Source of the DNA: Cranoglanis bouderius
Lineage: Eukaryota; Chordata; Actinopteri; Siluriformes; Cranoglanididae
Assembly: GCA_023630585.1 (NCBI GenBank)
Contig: CM042535.1
Location: 34,444,399-34,508,398, forward strand
Direction of reading: 5' to 3'
Length of the DNA: 64,000 nt
Shown here: piece after piece, positions 1 to 14,419 of the stretch
Numbering within the stretch: position 1 is the stretch's first letter
How the letters are laid out: each line of letters starts with the position of its first letter
Notes under the pieces: model-generated
Database searches by the model: none
What the model saw: only the letters and a program-made list of their open reading frames with translations
What the model was told of the DNA's origin: nothing
Position numbers and translations under genes: made by a program

Positions 1-59
1 TTTGAGTTTGGAGTTTGATGCAGATAATTGATTATATGTTATGAAAGGAACAATAGATG

Positions 60-600
60 ACTGGATGTACCGTTTCAGGAAAATAATCAACGACAGGGTG
101 GTCTGATGTGGACATACTGTTACCACCCTGAAATTGATTAATTTCCAATAACAGCATGTCCCATGTTTTTATTACTCTTATAGCTCTTAATTTGCCAATG
201 ATTACTTATTTTATTGATTAAAGAACATGATGTGTATTTTATCAGTTTATAGGTATGTATAATCTTATGAAGTATCCGTGAAACAAGTTCGTTTCTGTTA
301 TCACTTACATTTTAACAGCTGTACACAATCGTTTCTTCATCGGTCTCTCTTTTTTTTACTCTCTTGAAGTTAATAATAAGAAAACAAATGTGGACAGAGA
401 AATCACAAAGCTCTCTGTCATGAAAACTTTAAAGTTACAGCATTACCTTTGATGTTGAATATTGCTGACACTTGAGACTCCTTCTAAAAATGCTGAATAA
501 GCATCTCCTCAACAAAAAAAACCTTCATATCAACAGTTACACTTTGTGCATAAAAAAAATCCAATCAGAATCATGCATTCAACAGCGCTGTGGTATAAAC
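60..600 (+). repeat. Unclassified interspersed repeat, copy 1
   Basis: Starts with an imperfect palindrome (AAAATAATCAACGACAGGGT at 80-99 against ACCACCCTGAAATTGATTAA at 122-141) and ends near 'CAACAGCGCTGTGGTATAA'. The same order of blocks recurs near 36370, 38240, 41860 and 43450. I associate the family with catfish genomes from memory; no class is assigned. Confidence 0.6.
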
Positions 601-751
601 TAATCACCATACAGGATTTTGTAAACGTGGACATTTCAAAATAATGTCATCCTAACAGTGAAAAAGAACACATTGCTTGATTTTATATAAAAATGAAATG
701 ATAAGAAACAATACAGCTTAGAGACAAATATTCTGTATTTCCAATTCGTAG

Positions 752-822
752 GCAGTGACGGGGAGAACGTTTGGTGAGAAGGACTTCAGGAGCAGCCTGG
801 AGAATGGCATTCTTCTGTGCGA
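752..822 (+). CDS. limch1: limch1 exon a (CH domain)
   Basis: First exon of the gene visible in the window. It reads 'TGRTFGEKDFRSSLENGILL', the start of the helix containing the conserved CH-domain 'ENGILLCEL' motif. Acceptor 'cgtag' and donor 'gtgagt' are clear. It enters in phase 0 and leaves with two bases of the E codon. Preceding CH residues and the start codon are upstream of the window. Confidence 0.9.
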
Positions 823-3800
823 GTGAGTCTTTTTACCAATACATTACTTGAAAACTGGTCAAAATATACATGATTTCTTCTAAAACAATCTCTTTCTTTG
901 ACTGGAATAACATAAAGGTTCACTAAATTAGAAATTGGACCAAACTTGAGTAGACGATTAACTGTTATGCATTATATAGAGAAATATATTTCGTACCAAA
1001 TGTTTAATTTTCCCTCCTTTTCCCTGTAATTAATTTTTCTAGATGACAAATACAGACAGTTAAAACCCACAGATTTTCACTCTTTTAAACATGGTTTTCT
1101 ACTCAAAAAATTGTAATAGCTTGTATGCTAAAAATAGGAGAATTCCAAAAAAAATTTAATATTTATTCATACACTGATTATCCATAACATTAAAACCACT
1201 AACAGGTAACGTGAATAACATTGATTATCTCGTTACAATGGCACCTGTCAATGGGTGGGGATATATTAGGCAGCAGGTGAACTGTCAGTTCTCGAAGTTG
1301 ACGTGTTGGAAGCAGGAAAAATGGGCAAGCTTAAGGATCTGAGCGACTTTGACAAGGGCCAAATTGTGATGGCTAGACGGCTGGGTCAGAGCATCTCCAA
1401 AACGGCAGGTCTTGTGGCGTGTTCCTGGTATGCAGTGGTTAGTACCTACCAAAAGTGGTCCTAGGAAGGACAACCAGTGAACCAGCAACAGGGCCTTGGG
1501 GACTCAAGGCCCACTGGTGTAAGACCAGAACACATCAATCAGCTGGAATTAAGGTTGGTGCATCCGGCTCTCAAGTTCTTCTTACCGGTTATGAGACTTG
1601 TGGTTTGCTCAGACAATATTGTGACAGTCAGCTACATCAACCATCCATCCAGCACGAATCCAACTGTCTCCCTCTGCCTTATAAAGGAGAGCTCCACGAT
1701 CTACTATATGCTTTCACACCTTTCCCGCTGATTCTTCCTACGTTGCACAGAGTTTAGAAACTAGGCCACAGAGTGGCCCCGTGTTTTGTGGTTTCCTCTA
1801 CTGCTTTTGTTAGTGGTTAGAACACCCTGGCAGCTTCCTTCCCATGCAGGTCTGTTGTCCCAAATGTATGAAGAGATTTGGTACCCTTAACCCTGTTCAC
1901 TTGTGCCTGTGGGCTTGACTTCTCAGACTGTTTTGAGTGCCTGTGTTCCGTGAATGATATATACCCCATCTGCTGCATCCTTGAATTGTCCTAGCTCCAA
2001 AAAAGGGACTAATAAACAGTACCAAGTCCCCTTTATGCTATAGGTGTGTGAGACACCCATCGCTGTGCACCACAGCAGCCCCAATGAAAGGGGTGAGGCA
2101 CCTCCATTTGCCGCTATTTTTTAAGACCTTGCCAGGCCTGGTGCATATGTCAGTACTACAGTACCATTTAGACTGACCCTCAGACCAACTGTTCAGCTGT
2201 CACAAAGAGAAAAAAAAAGGGGGGGGGGGGGTCTGTCTTGTCTAAGCAGAAGCTGACCCAGTGGGTGGTGGACTCCCAGTGCTCTGGTCATCTCTGAGCA
2301 AGTTTTAGGTTAGTCACAAGGTGAGTCCTGTTGCTCATGACATTGTTGGCATATGGTATCCAACTTATCCTTACTGCCCCTGGGTTCCTTGTTATTCGCA
2401 ATAGAAGGCTGTTTGAGTGCAGTATTCATCACAAATTCTTGTGTCATATTTCACTATGTGAATGTCGAAAGGTCTCGGCAATCATGTGCAGAAGAAGTTA
2501 TCCAGCCACTTATCATTGAACCATAGGTAACTATCGATTTGTTGCAACATGGTGTATAACCATGTTATAGGTTACAGTCAACAACATTTTGTTTGCCTTC
2601 AGTTCTTTGCATTGAATGACTTCAAATCACAGGTATGTTTTAACTTTTAATCACAGCAATGCTTTTAATCAATGCTCATCAATTGTAGGTTGCTGAGTTC
2701 CATCAAACCAGGACTTGTGAAGAAGATTAACAGACTCCCGACCCCCATTGCAGGACTGGTGAGTAGAATCTATCGATGCATCGATACCGATACCGTGCAC
2801 ATTTACTTGTATTTGTAAAAAAAAAATGCAACTATACCTACATCCGATACCACGTTATACTATGTGCAGCAAATCTAGTGTACAGTACTGTATGCTAAAT
2901 GACTTTCTGCAACATAAAACCCAGCATGAGGATTTCATTGCTAGCAGCACACAGCAGTAACCAAACCAAACACTGTAGCAAACATTGGTGAGAAAAATAT
3001 CTACAGACAACGCTAGGTGAGAGAAAATAACATCACTTCCCCAGTACATTGTTCTTGATGATCGGCCACTATCGGTTATCAGATTGGAATTCTTCAGGGA
3101 TTCTGTTGCAATGAAAACCATAAAACATACTTTACTTAAAGATGTACAGTAATAATATTATTACTGTAGCTCCTATTTATTATGTTGCATTTGCAAGTGA
3201 AGTATTTTTATCTGAACAATGAAGAACATTTGAAATGTTTTCAACAACATTATGGAATATTGTCAACAATAATCTTTAAAATCCCTGCAGAGTTCATGTC
3301 TTATTTTAATGGCAATCGTGAAAATGACTTCAATTTCTCAAGCTGTTGTCAAGCTGTTATTCGTTGACTCATGTCACGTTTTTATGTTTTTGTAATTACA
3401 GCTGGTGGATCGCTACAGACAAAATAGGCTTAATAATTAAGACTGAAGAACAAGCAAGCTCTTCTTCTTTTGTTTATAGGGTGCTTTACATTTATCATAT
3501 TAGTGCCCTATTCATGACAGTTAGGCCTGTCACAATAACTATATATTTTCCCAGAAATAATTGCGATAATCGATATTATTGCCATTTTAAGACCATTTTA
3601 TGCCACTGATATAATGATAATGTAATGGCATGACAATGCAAGTACACCCTTTCAAAGAGCAATGAACTTTTAATTCTTAAGAATATTCTAGATTTTTCTT
3701 AAAAAACATTTAGTGCATTGTTAATATCTTTGTGTCATTTTTTTCAACAGTATGTTTTAATTCAAATCTGTGGGAGTGCTTGCTACACATCTTACATTGT

Positions 3801-4315
3801 GCATTTTTATCTTAAATTCCAAAAATATTCGGAGTTCGAATTTTAATTTGACAGCCCTAGAGCAGACGAGAGGACAGAAGCAGCGCGAATAACTAAATTG
3901 TTGGTGACGTTCATTCTTATGTAAGCAAACATGCATGTAAACACAATGGGTGATATCGAGACTAGCAAAAATGATCAAGGTCGTGTCCATATATCGTACA
4001 AAAAGTCGATAATGTAATTATAGTGACAGGCCTAATGACGGTTTGGCTGAGAGGAGGGTGCGGTTGCCAGGGGATTTTGGTAGCTCTCGAACTCGGCTCT
4101 TATTTGTTACTTTATGTTACTCATTTCAGTATTGGTACTGGTATTTGACATGTGCTTGTACTTGGTTTGAAAGAAAATGGTATCAATGCATCCCTAGTAG
4201 AAATGTTTTTAACACACATTCAGTATTGTATTGTTAAAAAAAGTACTTTAGTATAAAATCTACATACAGTTCATACAGTAAACTCTCTTTGATGCAGTGT
4301 ATGATGGCCGCGTGC

Positions 4316-4376
<61 letters not shown>

Positions 4377-4825
4377 GTATTTTGCTCTCCCAGGATAATC
4401 TCACCGTGTTCCTGCGGGGATGTGAGGAGTTAGGTCTAAAGGGATCACAGCTGTTCGACCCAGGAGACCTGCAGGACATGTCTATACGTGCCAACCTAAC
4501 GTATGCATCAGAGTGTGTGTGTGTGTGTGTGTGTTACAAACAGTGATGGTGCTTCTTTAGGGAACAGTTTAAAGAACCAGCCCATGTTTTCACCAGTTTA
4601 ATAATATTACCAGTGTAATAACTAGTATTAGCAGTGATCGATTCATTTCACTGCAATTGCCAGTAAAATGTTTTTTTTTCTTCTCAGACCACTGACGCAC
4701 ATTATTCGACAATAATCTTTAAAACCCCTGCTGAACTCATGTCTTATTTTAACGGCAATCATGATAATAAAGTCAGTTGCTCAAGCTGTTGCCATGGTGA
4801 TGAAATGGCACCATCCCTTTCTTTG

Positions 4826-4864
<39 letters not shown>

Positions 4865-5169
4865 AGTTGAGTGTCAGTGTGTGAACAGAACAAACTTGAT
4901 CCAATTCTGAAACAGATCTGGCCTGAAATATAACAATTTTCATTCATTTCAGATTTGAATTGTAAAATAAAGGTCAAATATTGGTTATAAATACTGATAT
5001 GCAAGTCATTCAGGGTGGATTTTTCCTTTTCGGTACTAAGGTTTCATTATTGGTATTGAAAAAATAATAGTGGTATTGTGCCATCTGTAGTGCATGGTAG
5101 TGCCTTTCTCACAACAATGTTTATATGAGAAGAAACAATCTTTGTTGTTGCATTTGTACTAGTTCGTGT

Positions 5170-5227
<58 letters not shown>

Positions 5228-5939
5228 TATTTTACAATGTCTAATCTTGTGCTAAAATTGAGCTTTACTCTCTTGTAGGGGTTCAGATTGCAGTCGGAAG
5301 CTGAAGAATGTAAGTACAGTAGAGTTGCGTGCATGCATTCGCTATTTTTTGTGTTTTTTTGGTTGCTGTCAACTCACTTTCATTTTCTGTGTGTGTGTGT
5401 GTGTGTGTGTATTTTTTCGTGTGTTATGCCACTATAGGTGCTGATCACTATATATTGGCTGGGCAAAACTGTAAACGGTTGCGCGTCATATAGTGGTCCA
5501 ACGCTTGACCTAAAAGAGTTTGAGGACCTTTTGTCCATGATGAAGAAGGTAAAGAAGACCTGATCAATAAGTCTGAATTGTTGATCAATAACACTCACAA
5601 TAACACTCATCACACATATGATTAACTTGTGGAACACATGAACTATATATAGACTGCTCTCATTAATATAGCGATTTACAGACTGGTTTACTCCAATGTT
5701 TATAATAATGTGATTCGGTGTTTGTGTGTGCAGGAGTGTGTGAATGAGGAGCCTGACTCCCCTAAGCGCAGTGTACGAGACAGCGGATGCGTGGACAACT
5801 GGGAATCGGAACATTCTGATTCGTTGTCATCTCCGAGGCATAGACGTGAGGATTCCTTCGACAGCCTGGATTCCTTCAGCTCGCAGTCACAGCCCACACC
5901 TTCCCCTGATACTGTGCTCCGTCCTAACAATGATGGTGA

Positions 5940-5987
<48 letters not shown>

Positions 5988-7343
5988 ATTACCTGTACTT
6001 TTGTCCAGTTCACGTCATGTGTTTTTGTTCCTGTTCGTGTCCTGTCATGGGTGTGTTACCTGATTGTGTTCACCTGTTCTGTGTTTCCCTTTTGATTGGC
6101 CCGTCTATTTATACCCAGCTGTTTCTTCGTTTCATTACGGAGTCTCATCATGCGTTTCTGTATCATTTAGCTTCCTGGTTCCTGGTTGTTGAGGCTTGCT
6201 TGTGTGTTGACTTCTGATCATGGATTACCCTTGTGCGATGTTGCCCTCCTGCATTCTGACCCCTGCTATGGACTTTGACAATGATTTTCAGATTCCCTGT
6301 AATAAAGCAAACGCTGAGTTGAGGCACTTGTGGACATTATGTATAACAGACAATAACAAATAGTGTTTTCAGTATTCAAATAACGGCACCTCAGACAGTT
6401 ACCTGGGTACTCCAATACCCATGAACATTCCTAATATGGCTACATTTTGTGCTTTTATTGCCTTTTTTATGCCTTTGTTTTGTCTTAATCTTAAGACAAG
6501 ACAATTGCAAAGAGGCAATATTATAAGTTTATCTTAATATTGCATTTTTTGGGAATACTATTTATTTACTTATCCGTAGCAGTCCAAAGTTTTCTTGTCA
6601 CTGATATTTTCTTAGGCTTATTATTTCCAAAGGAAATGCAACACGAATCCCAAATGCCGTCCTCAGCATATGACAGTGATCTTATAGCTCCTACACAGTG
6701 TAATATTTGTATAAGTGCCTTTTTGAAATCTGCTTACATTTACTATCACTTTTAGGTTGCATACTTTGTTTATTTTATAGTAATTCATCAGAAAGTCGAT
6801 AGGTATTTTAAAAACAGGAAATGATGACGTCTGTAAGCTAGACTTGGTTGACACACTTGTGCGCACACACACACAACTGGCTATCATGAAGTATTGTGAA
6901 CATGTTAACATGTAACACAAACACACACATACAGTGAGAGCATGAGAGTGCAGCTGTCAGCGTTATAGACAGAAATTACACACCCAGCTGTGTGAGTGCC
7001 GATATGTCACAGAGTGTGTGAGAAGATTCACACGTGACACATGAGAAGTGTAAACTTCATGTGATTTCACACAGTTGGTGGAGAGAGATTTGTGTGTACG
7101 TGTGAATTTGTGGTAAGTCGAACAGACTTGTCACACATACGCACTATACTCATAAGGACCTTCCACTTTAATCACAGTAACTAAAAAGGAAAAATTTAGG
7201 CTTTTTTTTTTTTTTTTTTTTTTTTAAATATAAGCAGCAATTTTCCTTGTGGGGACCAGCCGAATGTCCCCACAAGGTCTAAACTGTAAGATATTCCTAT
7301 TTTAGTGGGGACATTTGGTCCCCACCGAGACACAAAACATATA

Positions 7344-7384
<41 letters not shown>

Positions 7385-7589
7385 TCATAACAGATGCATC
7401 AGGAGGTCTGAATGGAGATGATGCTGTACCAGTCTTAAATTGTTGTTCTGTTTTCGTTTTGTCTGTGTGTCTGCATGTTTCTTGCTTTCTGTTACGTCTC
7501 CTACTGGCTACGTTTTTAAACATAAAAATACATCACTTTGTGTGAGTGTGTGATGTGTGAGCATTGTAAAACATTAACAAACAGTATGT

Positions 7590-7641
<52 letters not shown>

Positions 7642-10600
7642 GTTCCTCAGATTTGGAGGGAGATCACAGGAAGTTGCCAGATGTGCTAAAGGACGACATG
7701 TCCGCCCGCCGTGTCTCCTATAAAGAGCCCCGTGCTGCGCTGCCTTTTAACCAGTACCTCCCCAACAAGAGTAATCAAAGCACCTTTGTGCCTGCTCAGC
7801 TGAAGAAGAGGAGGAGCGAACGTGAAGAAGAACGCAGGAGTTGCAGCAACTCCACCTCCCCCATTAGGTAACTTTGATGAACATTGATCTTTTTTTTTTA
7901 GAAGTCTTAAATTTCTTAAGACTTGGTGTCACGGCTATGGCTGGAGCGAAATGAAAAATCATTGGTATACCACTCAACAGAGCACACAACACCGTTTCAT
8001 CCTCATCGTTTTCTCATTTACTGAAAGTTTGTATGTGTGTGTGTCACATTCCTCTGCAGAGAGGAGTGTGTTGGCATTTCGAGCGAGGCGCCTCTTGCCT
8101 TCGACTCCCAGAAAACTGTGACCTGGGCAGTTGCGGGAGGGGCGGAGCCTCAGCTGGATGAGGCAGAACTTAAGAAGATGAGAAAGTTAGAGAAGGCGGG
8201 TATTAAAGTGTTGCCTGCTTCTGCGCGATACAGCAGGTTAGAAGGACATTGCTAACTAATTGACTAACTGGACTAATGGCATGAGGGTTTGTGTGTCGTA
8301 CTCTGCTGATTAAAGTACATGCAGAGATTCACAGGCTTGTCTTGTAGCTTGTAGTGTGTATGGACGTTACGCGGACATGCTTCGGATTGAGCTTTTTGAG
8401 TTGTGTTTAAGAATCTGAAACATCTGGATCGTTGTTTTTGGAATGTACTGTATATGATACTGACCCACATCTTTTGCATGGTGGTGTATTTTGCAGTGAA
8501 GGTTGTGTAAAGTCTTTTGTCATCCAGTTTTCCCATCAGTCTGGCACTAGAGATCATTGCTGCATTGATTTTTGGGTTGAACTTTTACCTTTGTCTGAAA
8601 TAAAGGTGTGTTGCGTCATCTGGATGCAAGTTGTAAGATACTAACTTCGTCGTCACACTGCATTCCTGCTTGTCTTATTGACACCGACCTTCCATCAGTC
8701 CTAAGGTGACTGCCGTTGAGCACGATCAGGCTAAATCTCCGTCTCCTGACGTCATCCGTCGATGCGATAACAACTTCCTGCGGGCCGAACAGACACCCGA
8801 GTGGGACGAGGACGATGATGAGGGCGAAGAAGGAGATAGAAAGGTCCCAGATATCCAAAAGGACGACCTTGCGTCCAGGAGGGCGCGCATGAACCAACCG
8901 AAACCCAGTGTCGCACATCAGTTCCTGCCAAGCTCGTGCAGCAGTAAGGACCGTGAGCGTTGGGAGGGAATCCGGCTTTCCTCCCAGCATGCTGTGCTGG
9001 AGATGTTGGAGAAAATGGAGCAGGAGAAGAAGAGGTGTGTGGTGTAAGAGAAGGGGAGGTGGGGCAAATCGATGTGGCAGAAATACAATAGCAAGATACC
9101 TAGACATGGTGCATGTCAGTGTTTTGATTATTCTTTGATATAGCCTTATATTTAGATGTTAGACAACAGGAACTTTTTCAGGAACTCTGCAACTTTTCAA
9201 GCAATCAGGGCTAATTTTAGTTACTGAGCTGTAGCAACTTTTTAGCTCCTTGTCCATAGTAGGTCATTTTCTGTGGACCTGGAACTAATTGGTCAAAGAC
9301 AAGCTTTATAAAAATTTCCATCCCACCTGACATTTAAAAAAATGAGTATAATTAATGTACAATTAAAGCAAAACCAATGAACAACAGCACAACTTTATCT
9401 TCAGCATCCTCCATGTCTGCTGTATTCCTGTAATTTTGCCAGCTGCTGAAAGACGTCACATTGATCGCTTCACTTCTTTTTTTATTTTACATAATTATCA
9501 AGATCTGTGCATAGCAGTGGAAATATAAAACAGGAACTCGATCAGGAACTGTGTAGTTCTCGTCCAGGGTAGTTTCAGAACTCATTATTTCCTCAGAAGG
9601 TTTCAGGACCTTGGTGGAAACATGCCTATAGTGTCTAGTATTTTTGGAAAATATAGGGTCTGTCCGAGGCATTCATGCACCCATTCATTTCCACTGTCTC
9701 CTTCTTTTCTGTCTTTATGTGTTGAAAATGCGTGTGGCGGTGGTGTTTCCTCTGTTTCGTCTGTGTGTGGATTGTGCGATGGAACTTCTTAATGTGTGCC
9801 ATTGGCACACTCCACCACAGGGAATCTGACACCACCGCCGCTGAGGTGTCAATTGTAACTCGCAAGGACAACCCCTTCCTAATTCCTCATGGCAAAAAGA
9901 AGGGTGAAGAGGAAGAGAGTGATGAGGACATGGGGCGGTCAGTTGTCCCAAATGTACAGAAGGATGATCTTGCCAGGAGGCGAACTCATATCGGGTCCCT
10001 CCCACAAAAGGATCCTCGTCAGTCATTGGCCCAGACAAGTATCACTCAGTCAGACCTTGAGAAGTGGCAGAGACTTTCAATGACCATCGAAAACAGGTGC
10101 CTTAAAAACATGTATACAAAAGGTCACAATACACACAGGCACTAATACACACATGCTAGTCTCTTTCACTCTCAACAGTGAAATAATTTAAAAAAATGAT
10201 TGCTCTATACAGTGGGTATAGAAAAGAATCACCCCCCTTGAAAAATAATCTCATTTTGTTGCTTTTCAGCCTGAAATGAAGACGGACACAGTTTTTGTTT
10301 TATCCAGCTGTATTTACTCAGTGCAACTTATAACATCCAAGTGAAAGATATAACACCAACATATCAGAAAAAAAAAAAAAAAACATTTTCCTTCTATCCT
10401 GACAAGTGCTCCAGTCCCTGCTGCAGAGAAACACCCCCCATAACAGGATATTACCACCTCCATGCTTTACTGTAGGAATGGTGTTATTTGGATGGTGAGC
10501 TGTATTGGATTTCCAATTTTAGTCTCATCTGACCATAACACCTTTTTCCATGTGGCCTCAGAATCTTCAAGGTGCGTTTTGGCAAAGCTCAGTCGTGGGT

Positions 10601-13600
10601 GGCTTTTTTCTTGCAACCCTCTCATACAAGCCACATTTGTGGAGAATTTGTAATATCACATGCACACAATGACCACTCTTTGTCATAAATTCCTGCAACT
10701 CCTTCAGAGTTTTCTCCAGGCTTTCTCATCCAGTTTGGAGCGATGTCCTGATCCAGGGAGGGTCTGTGTTGTACCAAATACCTTCCACTTCTCAATAATA
10801 GACTTCACTGTGCTTCTAGGCATTGATAAAGCCTTGGAAATTTTTTTGTATTCATCTCCTGACTTGTGCCTGTCCACAACTTTATCCCGGAGATCTTTTG
10901 ACAGTGCCTTGCCACCCATAGTTGATTGTTTGCTTCAGTTGCACTACAAAATGTTCCAGGAAAGCTCTTTTCATGCTGAGCTAATCAAAATGACCACAGC
11001 TGATCACAGTTGTAAGTCAAATGGCTTTGTGTGCCATTGAGAAGGTGATTAGCTACACCTGATTGAGTTTACAAGTCATTTTAGGGGGGGGGATCCTTTT
11101 TCCAACTCAGTGATTCTGCTTTTTTTATTTATTTATTTTTTTTCTGACATGTTAGTGTTATATCTTTCACTTGGATGGTATAAGTTGCTTGGGGGTGATT
11201 CTTTTCTGTACCCACTCTATGTGTCGTTGAGTGGCTCCTCCCCCTTTTTAAACAGCCAATAGTGTTTAGTTTACCTCACAGCCCAGGCTAAGCCGTACTT
11301 GACAATTAATACCATGGATTTTTCTAATGTTGGGGGCGGGACACTTCAGAGAGAGTATTTGATTGGACAGAAAATCTGATGAGAAGCTGAAGTGCAGAAT
11401 GATGTCATCAAAATTGTTGATCCATATTGGTGGTAGAGAGAGACTGTAAATTTTGAACGTACAGTATATATCTTCTAAATGCGAATTTTGTCATTGTTTT
11501 GGAGCACACTAGCTTATAGATAACCTTATGGCTAACATATTCATCCTAAACGCCACAAAACTTTGATTTTAAATTCATGTGGACATTAAGCATCAACACT
11601 ACCTACACTAAACATTACGAATATGGAAAACCACTGGAGACACAAATGTCACAAAAGGCTTAGTATTTAACTGAGAGTGAACAAGACTGGGGTGCATTTT
11701 GTTTTTCTTTTATACTAAAGCAAGTTGCCAATGCTAACAATGTTTTTATTTATTAAAGTTATCACTTCTGTTAGAGCAGCTATTAATCTACATGCAACTG
11801 TAGAAACAATCACATATTAGAAGAAGCTCATTAATACAAACGCAATGAGATTTGAGAATTTAACGTGATATATCACAAATAATAATAATAATAAGAAGAA
11901 TATACTAACCTTATTGATATAGCACCTTTCATACATCTAATGTAGTTCAAGTAGTTCTACACAATAGTAAAATAAAGCAGTACAAATGAGTAACAACAGA
12001 ACAATAAAAAGTGAGTACAGAAATTTTATTATAGTTGTGTTGTTCCACAGTGAGGCCACTCCAGTTGCAGTGTCGATCATAACTCGTAAGGACAACCCCT
12101 TCCTGAGCCCCGAGAAAGCAAGAGAGAAAGAGAATGATGCGGATGATCAGAGAGAGACAGAGGGAGGCGGACAGGCCGCTTTGCCTAATATACAGAAAGA
12201 TGATCTGGCTAGGAGGCGGAGTCAGACTGGGGCCCTCCCACTTCGGGATCATCAGCAGTCATTGGCTCAGACGGCCATGACGCAGTCAGACCTGGAGAAG
12301 TGGCAGAGACTGCAGATGAGCACAGAGAACAGGTGCCTGACCTGTCTGTAGGTTTGACTTGCACAAGTGTAATTCCTGTGAAGTGCCCTAGATGGCCAGT
12401 AGGGTGTGATTTAGGATTAGTCCAACAACTGGGATTGTATAGAGAAAGCCAGGTGCCCTTATGTTTAGCTCTGTTTTCCCAAATTTAGCTAATGTCAAAT
12501 ACTAGCTAATGTAGCTAATAAACCCTCTCCTTCATCATATTGAGTTAACAGGTTATGAATTTAGTTATGAAGTCTGGCTATGGTTTTGACATGGACATAA
12601 AACTGAAGGAAAATCTGTATGTTTTGAGGACTTTCATAACATCCATAGTATCCATGCTTGTGTAAAAGTAAGAGTTTGATAAGACTGACTTTTTTTCTTG
12701 TTACACCTTTATCAGCCATGGTGATTGGCTCTTGGTTTTTTTTTTTTTTTTTTTTTTTATTTTTTATTTTTTATTAAAGCATGGATCTTTCCTAATGCAA
12801 TCACCATTTTAATACGACCACCATTTTGAGAGTTTGTTTCCGTTGTGCCGCCCTTTTTTTGTGTCATGTTCCTAATTATGGAATTACAGATGTGGTAACA
12901 TCTACAGTTTAGCCAAAGTGTTTGCGATTTTTTTTGACACCTTGCTGCACCGATCCAGGACACTCCTGAAAAGTACACCTTTCTGCTTTTTCAGATGAAG
13001 CAGCGGTGAGAACAAACGTAAATAAGCTTCCCATGTGGAAAAGCCAAATGAGTGAAGGGGAAAGGATGTGGGATGTAAAATTGGCTTCTAGATGCAGTTT
13101 GTTTCGCTTTTCGTTTCATTTTAAACTGGGAATTCGTGAGCTTCGAACTTGTCAGTCAATAGAAAAGAAGTGGGCGGGACTTTGGTTTCTATGGACAGTA
13201 AAAAAAAAAAAAAAGCGAGTGGAGCAGCTGCTTAGTTTTTAAGGTTTATCCATCTCGTCCACCGACGTATGCTAGGATTTTCTTGTTAGCAATGTTGGCA
13301 CCTCTGGAAATTACCTTCACAGAAAAAGATTTTAACAGAAAAATTAGGCTTGTTTTTGGGAACAGTTGTTGTTGTTGTTATTGTGAATGCTATGTAAGTG
13401 GATCTTGAGTTTTGAGCATCTTGTGTAGATGTTGCATATACAGTATAATAGTGTTAGAGGGTCCTGTGATGAATTGAGAGATAGCTATACTGTCAGGCAA
13501 AGTGTGTAGCTCCACAGGAAGTGCCTGAATAGAGATAAAACTTTGTGTGTGGGTGGATGAGAGAGAGAGAGAGAGAGAGATGCTTTCGATGAGGACTTAT

Positions 13601-13795
13601 TTATGATGCTTGCCTCTGCTTCCTATATGATACAATGGACTAAATTTATATGAGAAAGATTTCACGTGTTTATATGTGTCATATGTGTCAAAAATAGTTT
13701 CCTGTCAACATTTAAATGTTTTCATTTGTCATATTTTCTCTACCTTCTTACCTCTAATTCATTTTTCATCTTTTCTCTTACTTGCCTCTCCTTAT

Positions 13796-13850
<55 letters not shown>

Positions 13851-14367
13851 GACCTGTGCTGTGTGTTTGTTTGTGCCTGTGTGCATTTGGTGTGTATAAT
13901 GTGCCTGTGTGTGGGAGTGTGTTTGCTCGTGTCTTTGTGTGTACCGGGTGTCTGGGTGTGTATATCGTGTGTGTGTGTGTGTGTGTGTGTTTGGTGCAGT
14001 GACTCGCCCCCTCTGTGTCAGTCCTGTCTCGCTGCCTCGTCAGTGAAGGTTGTCCACAGCGACCCGGTTCGTTGCCAGGGGCGTTCCCGTGGTGACCGCA
14101 AGCGCATTGTGACGTTCGGGGGCGTGACTAAGATGGAGAGCGTTTCCTGGGAAGAGGAAAGACAAGAAGAAGAGTGGAGGAAAGAGGGTGGGAAGGATGA
14201 GTCAGAGACGCTGCGACGCCTCTTCTCCTCAGCAACTGTTGCCATGCCCACCGCTGGGATGAGCTCAGGGCGAGAGAGAGCGTAGGATACGCACGCATGC
14301 TCGTAGACACACTTGTGCATATAGACAGAGTTTCAGGCAACATGCTTTGCTTGCTGAATGGCCTTCA

Positions 14368-14419
<52 letters not shown>

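Noticed and set aside
10660..11040. 126-aa + strand frame
   Set aside because: Antisense of the Tc1 transposase fragment at 10704-10919.
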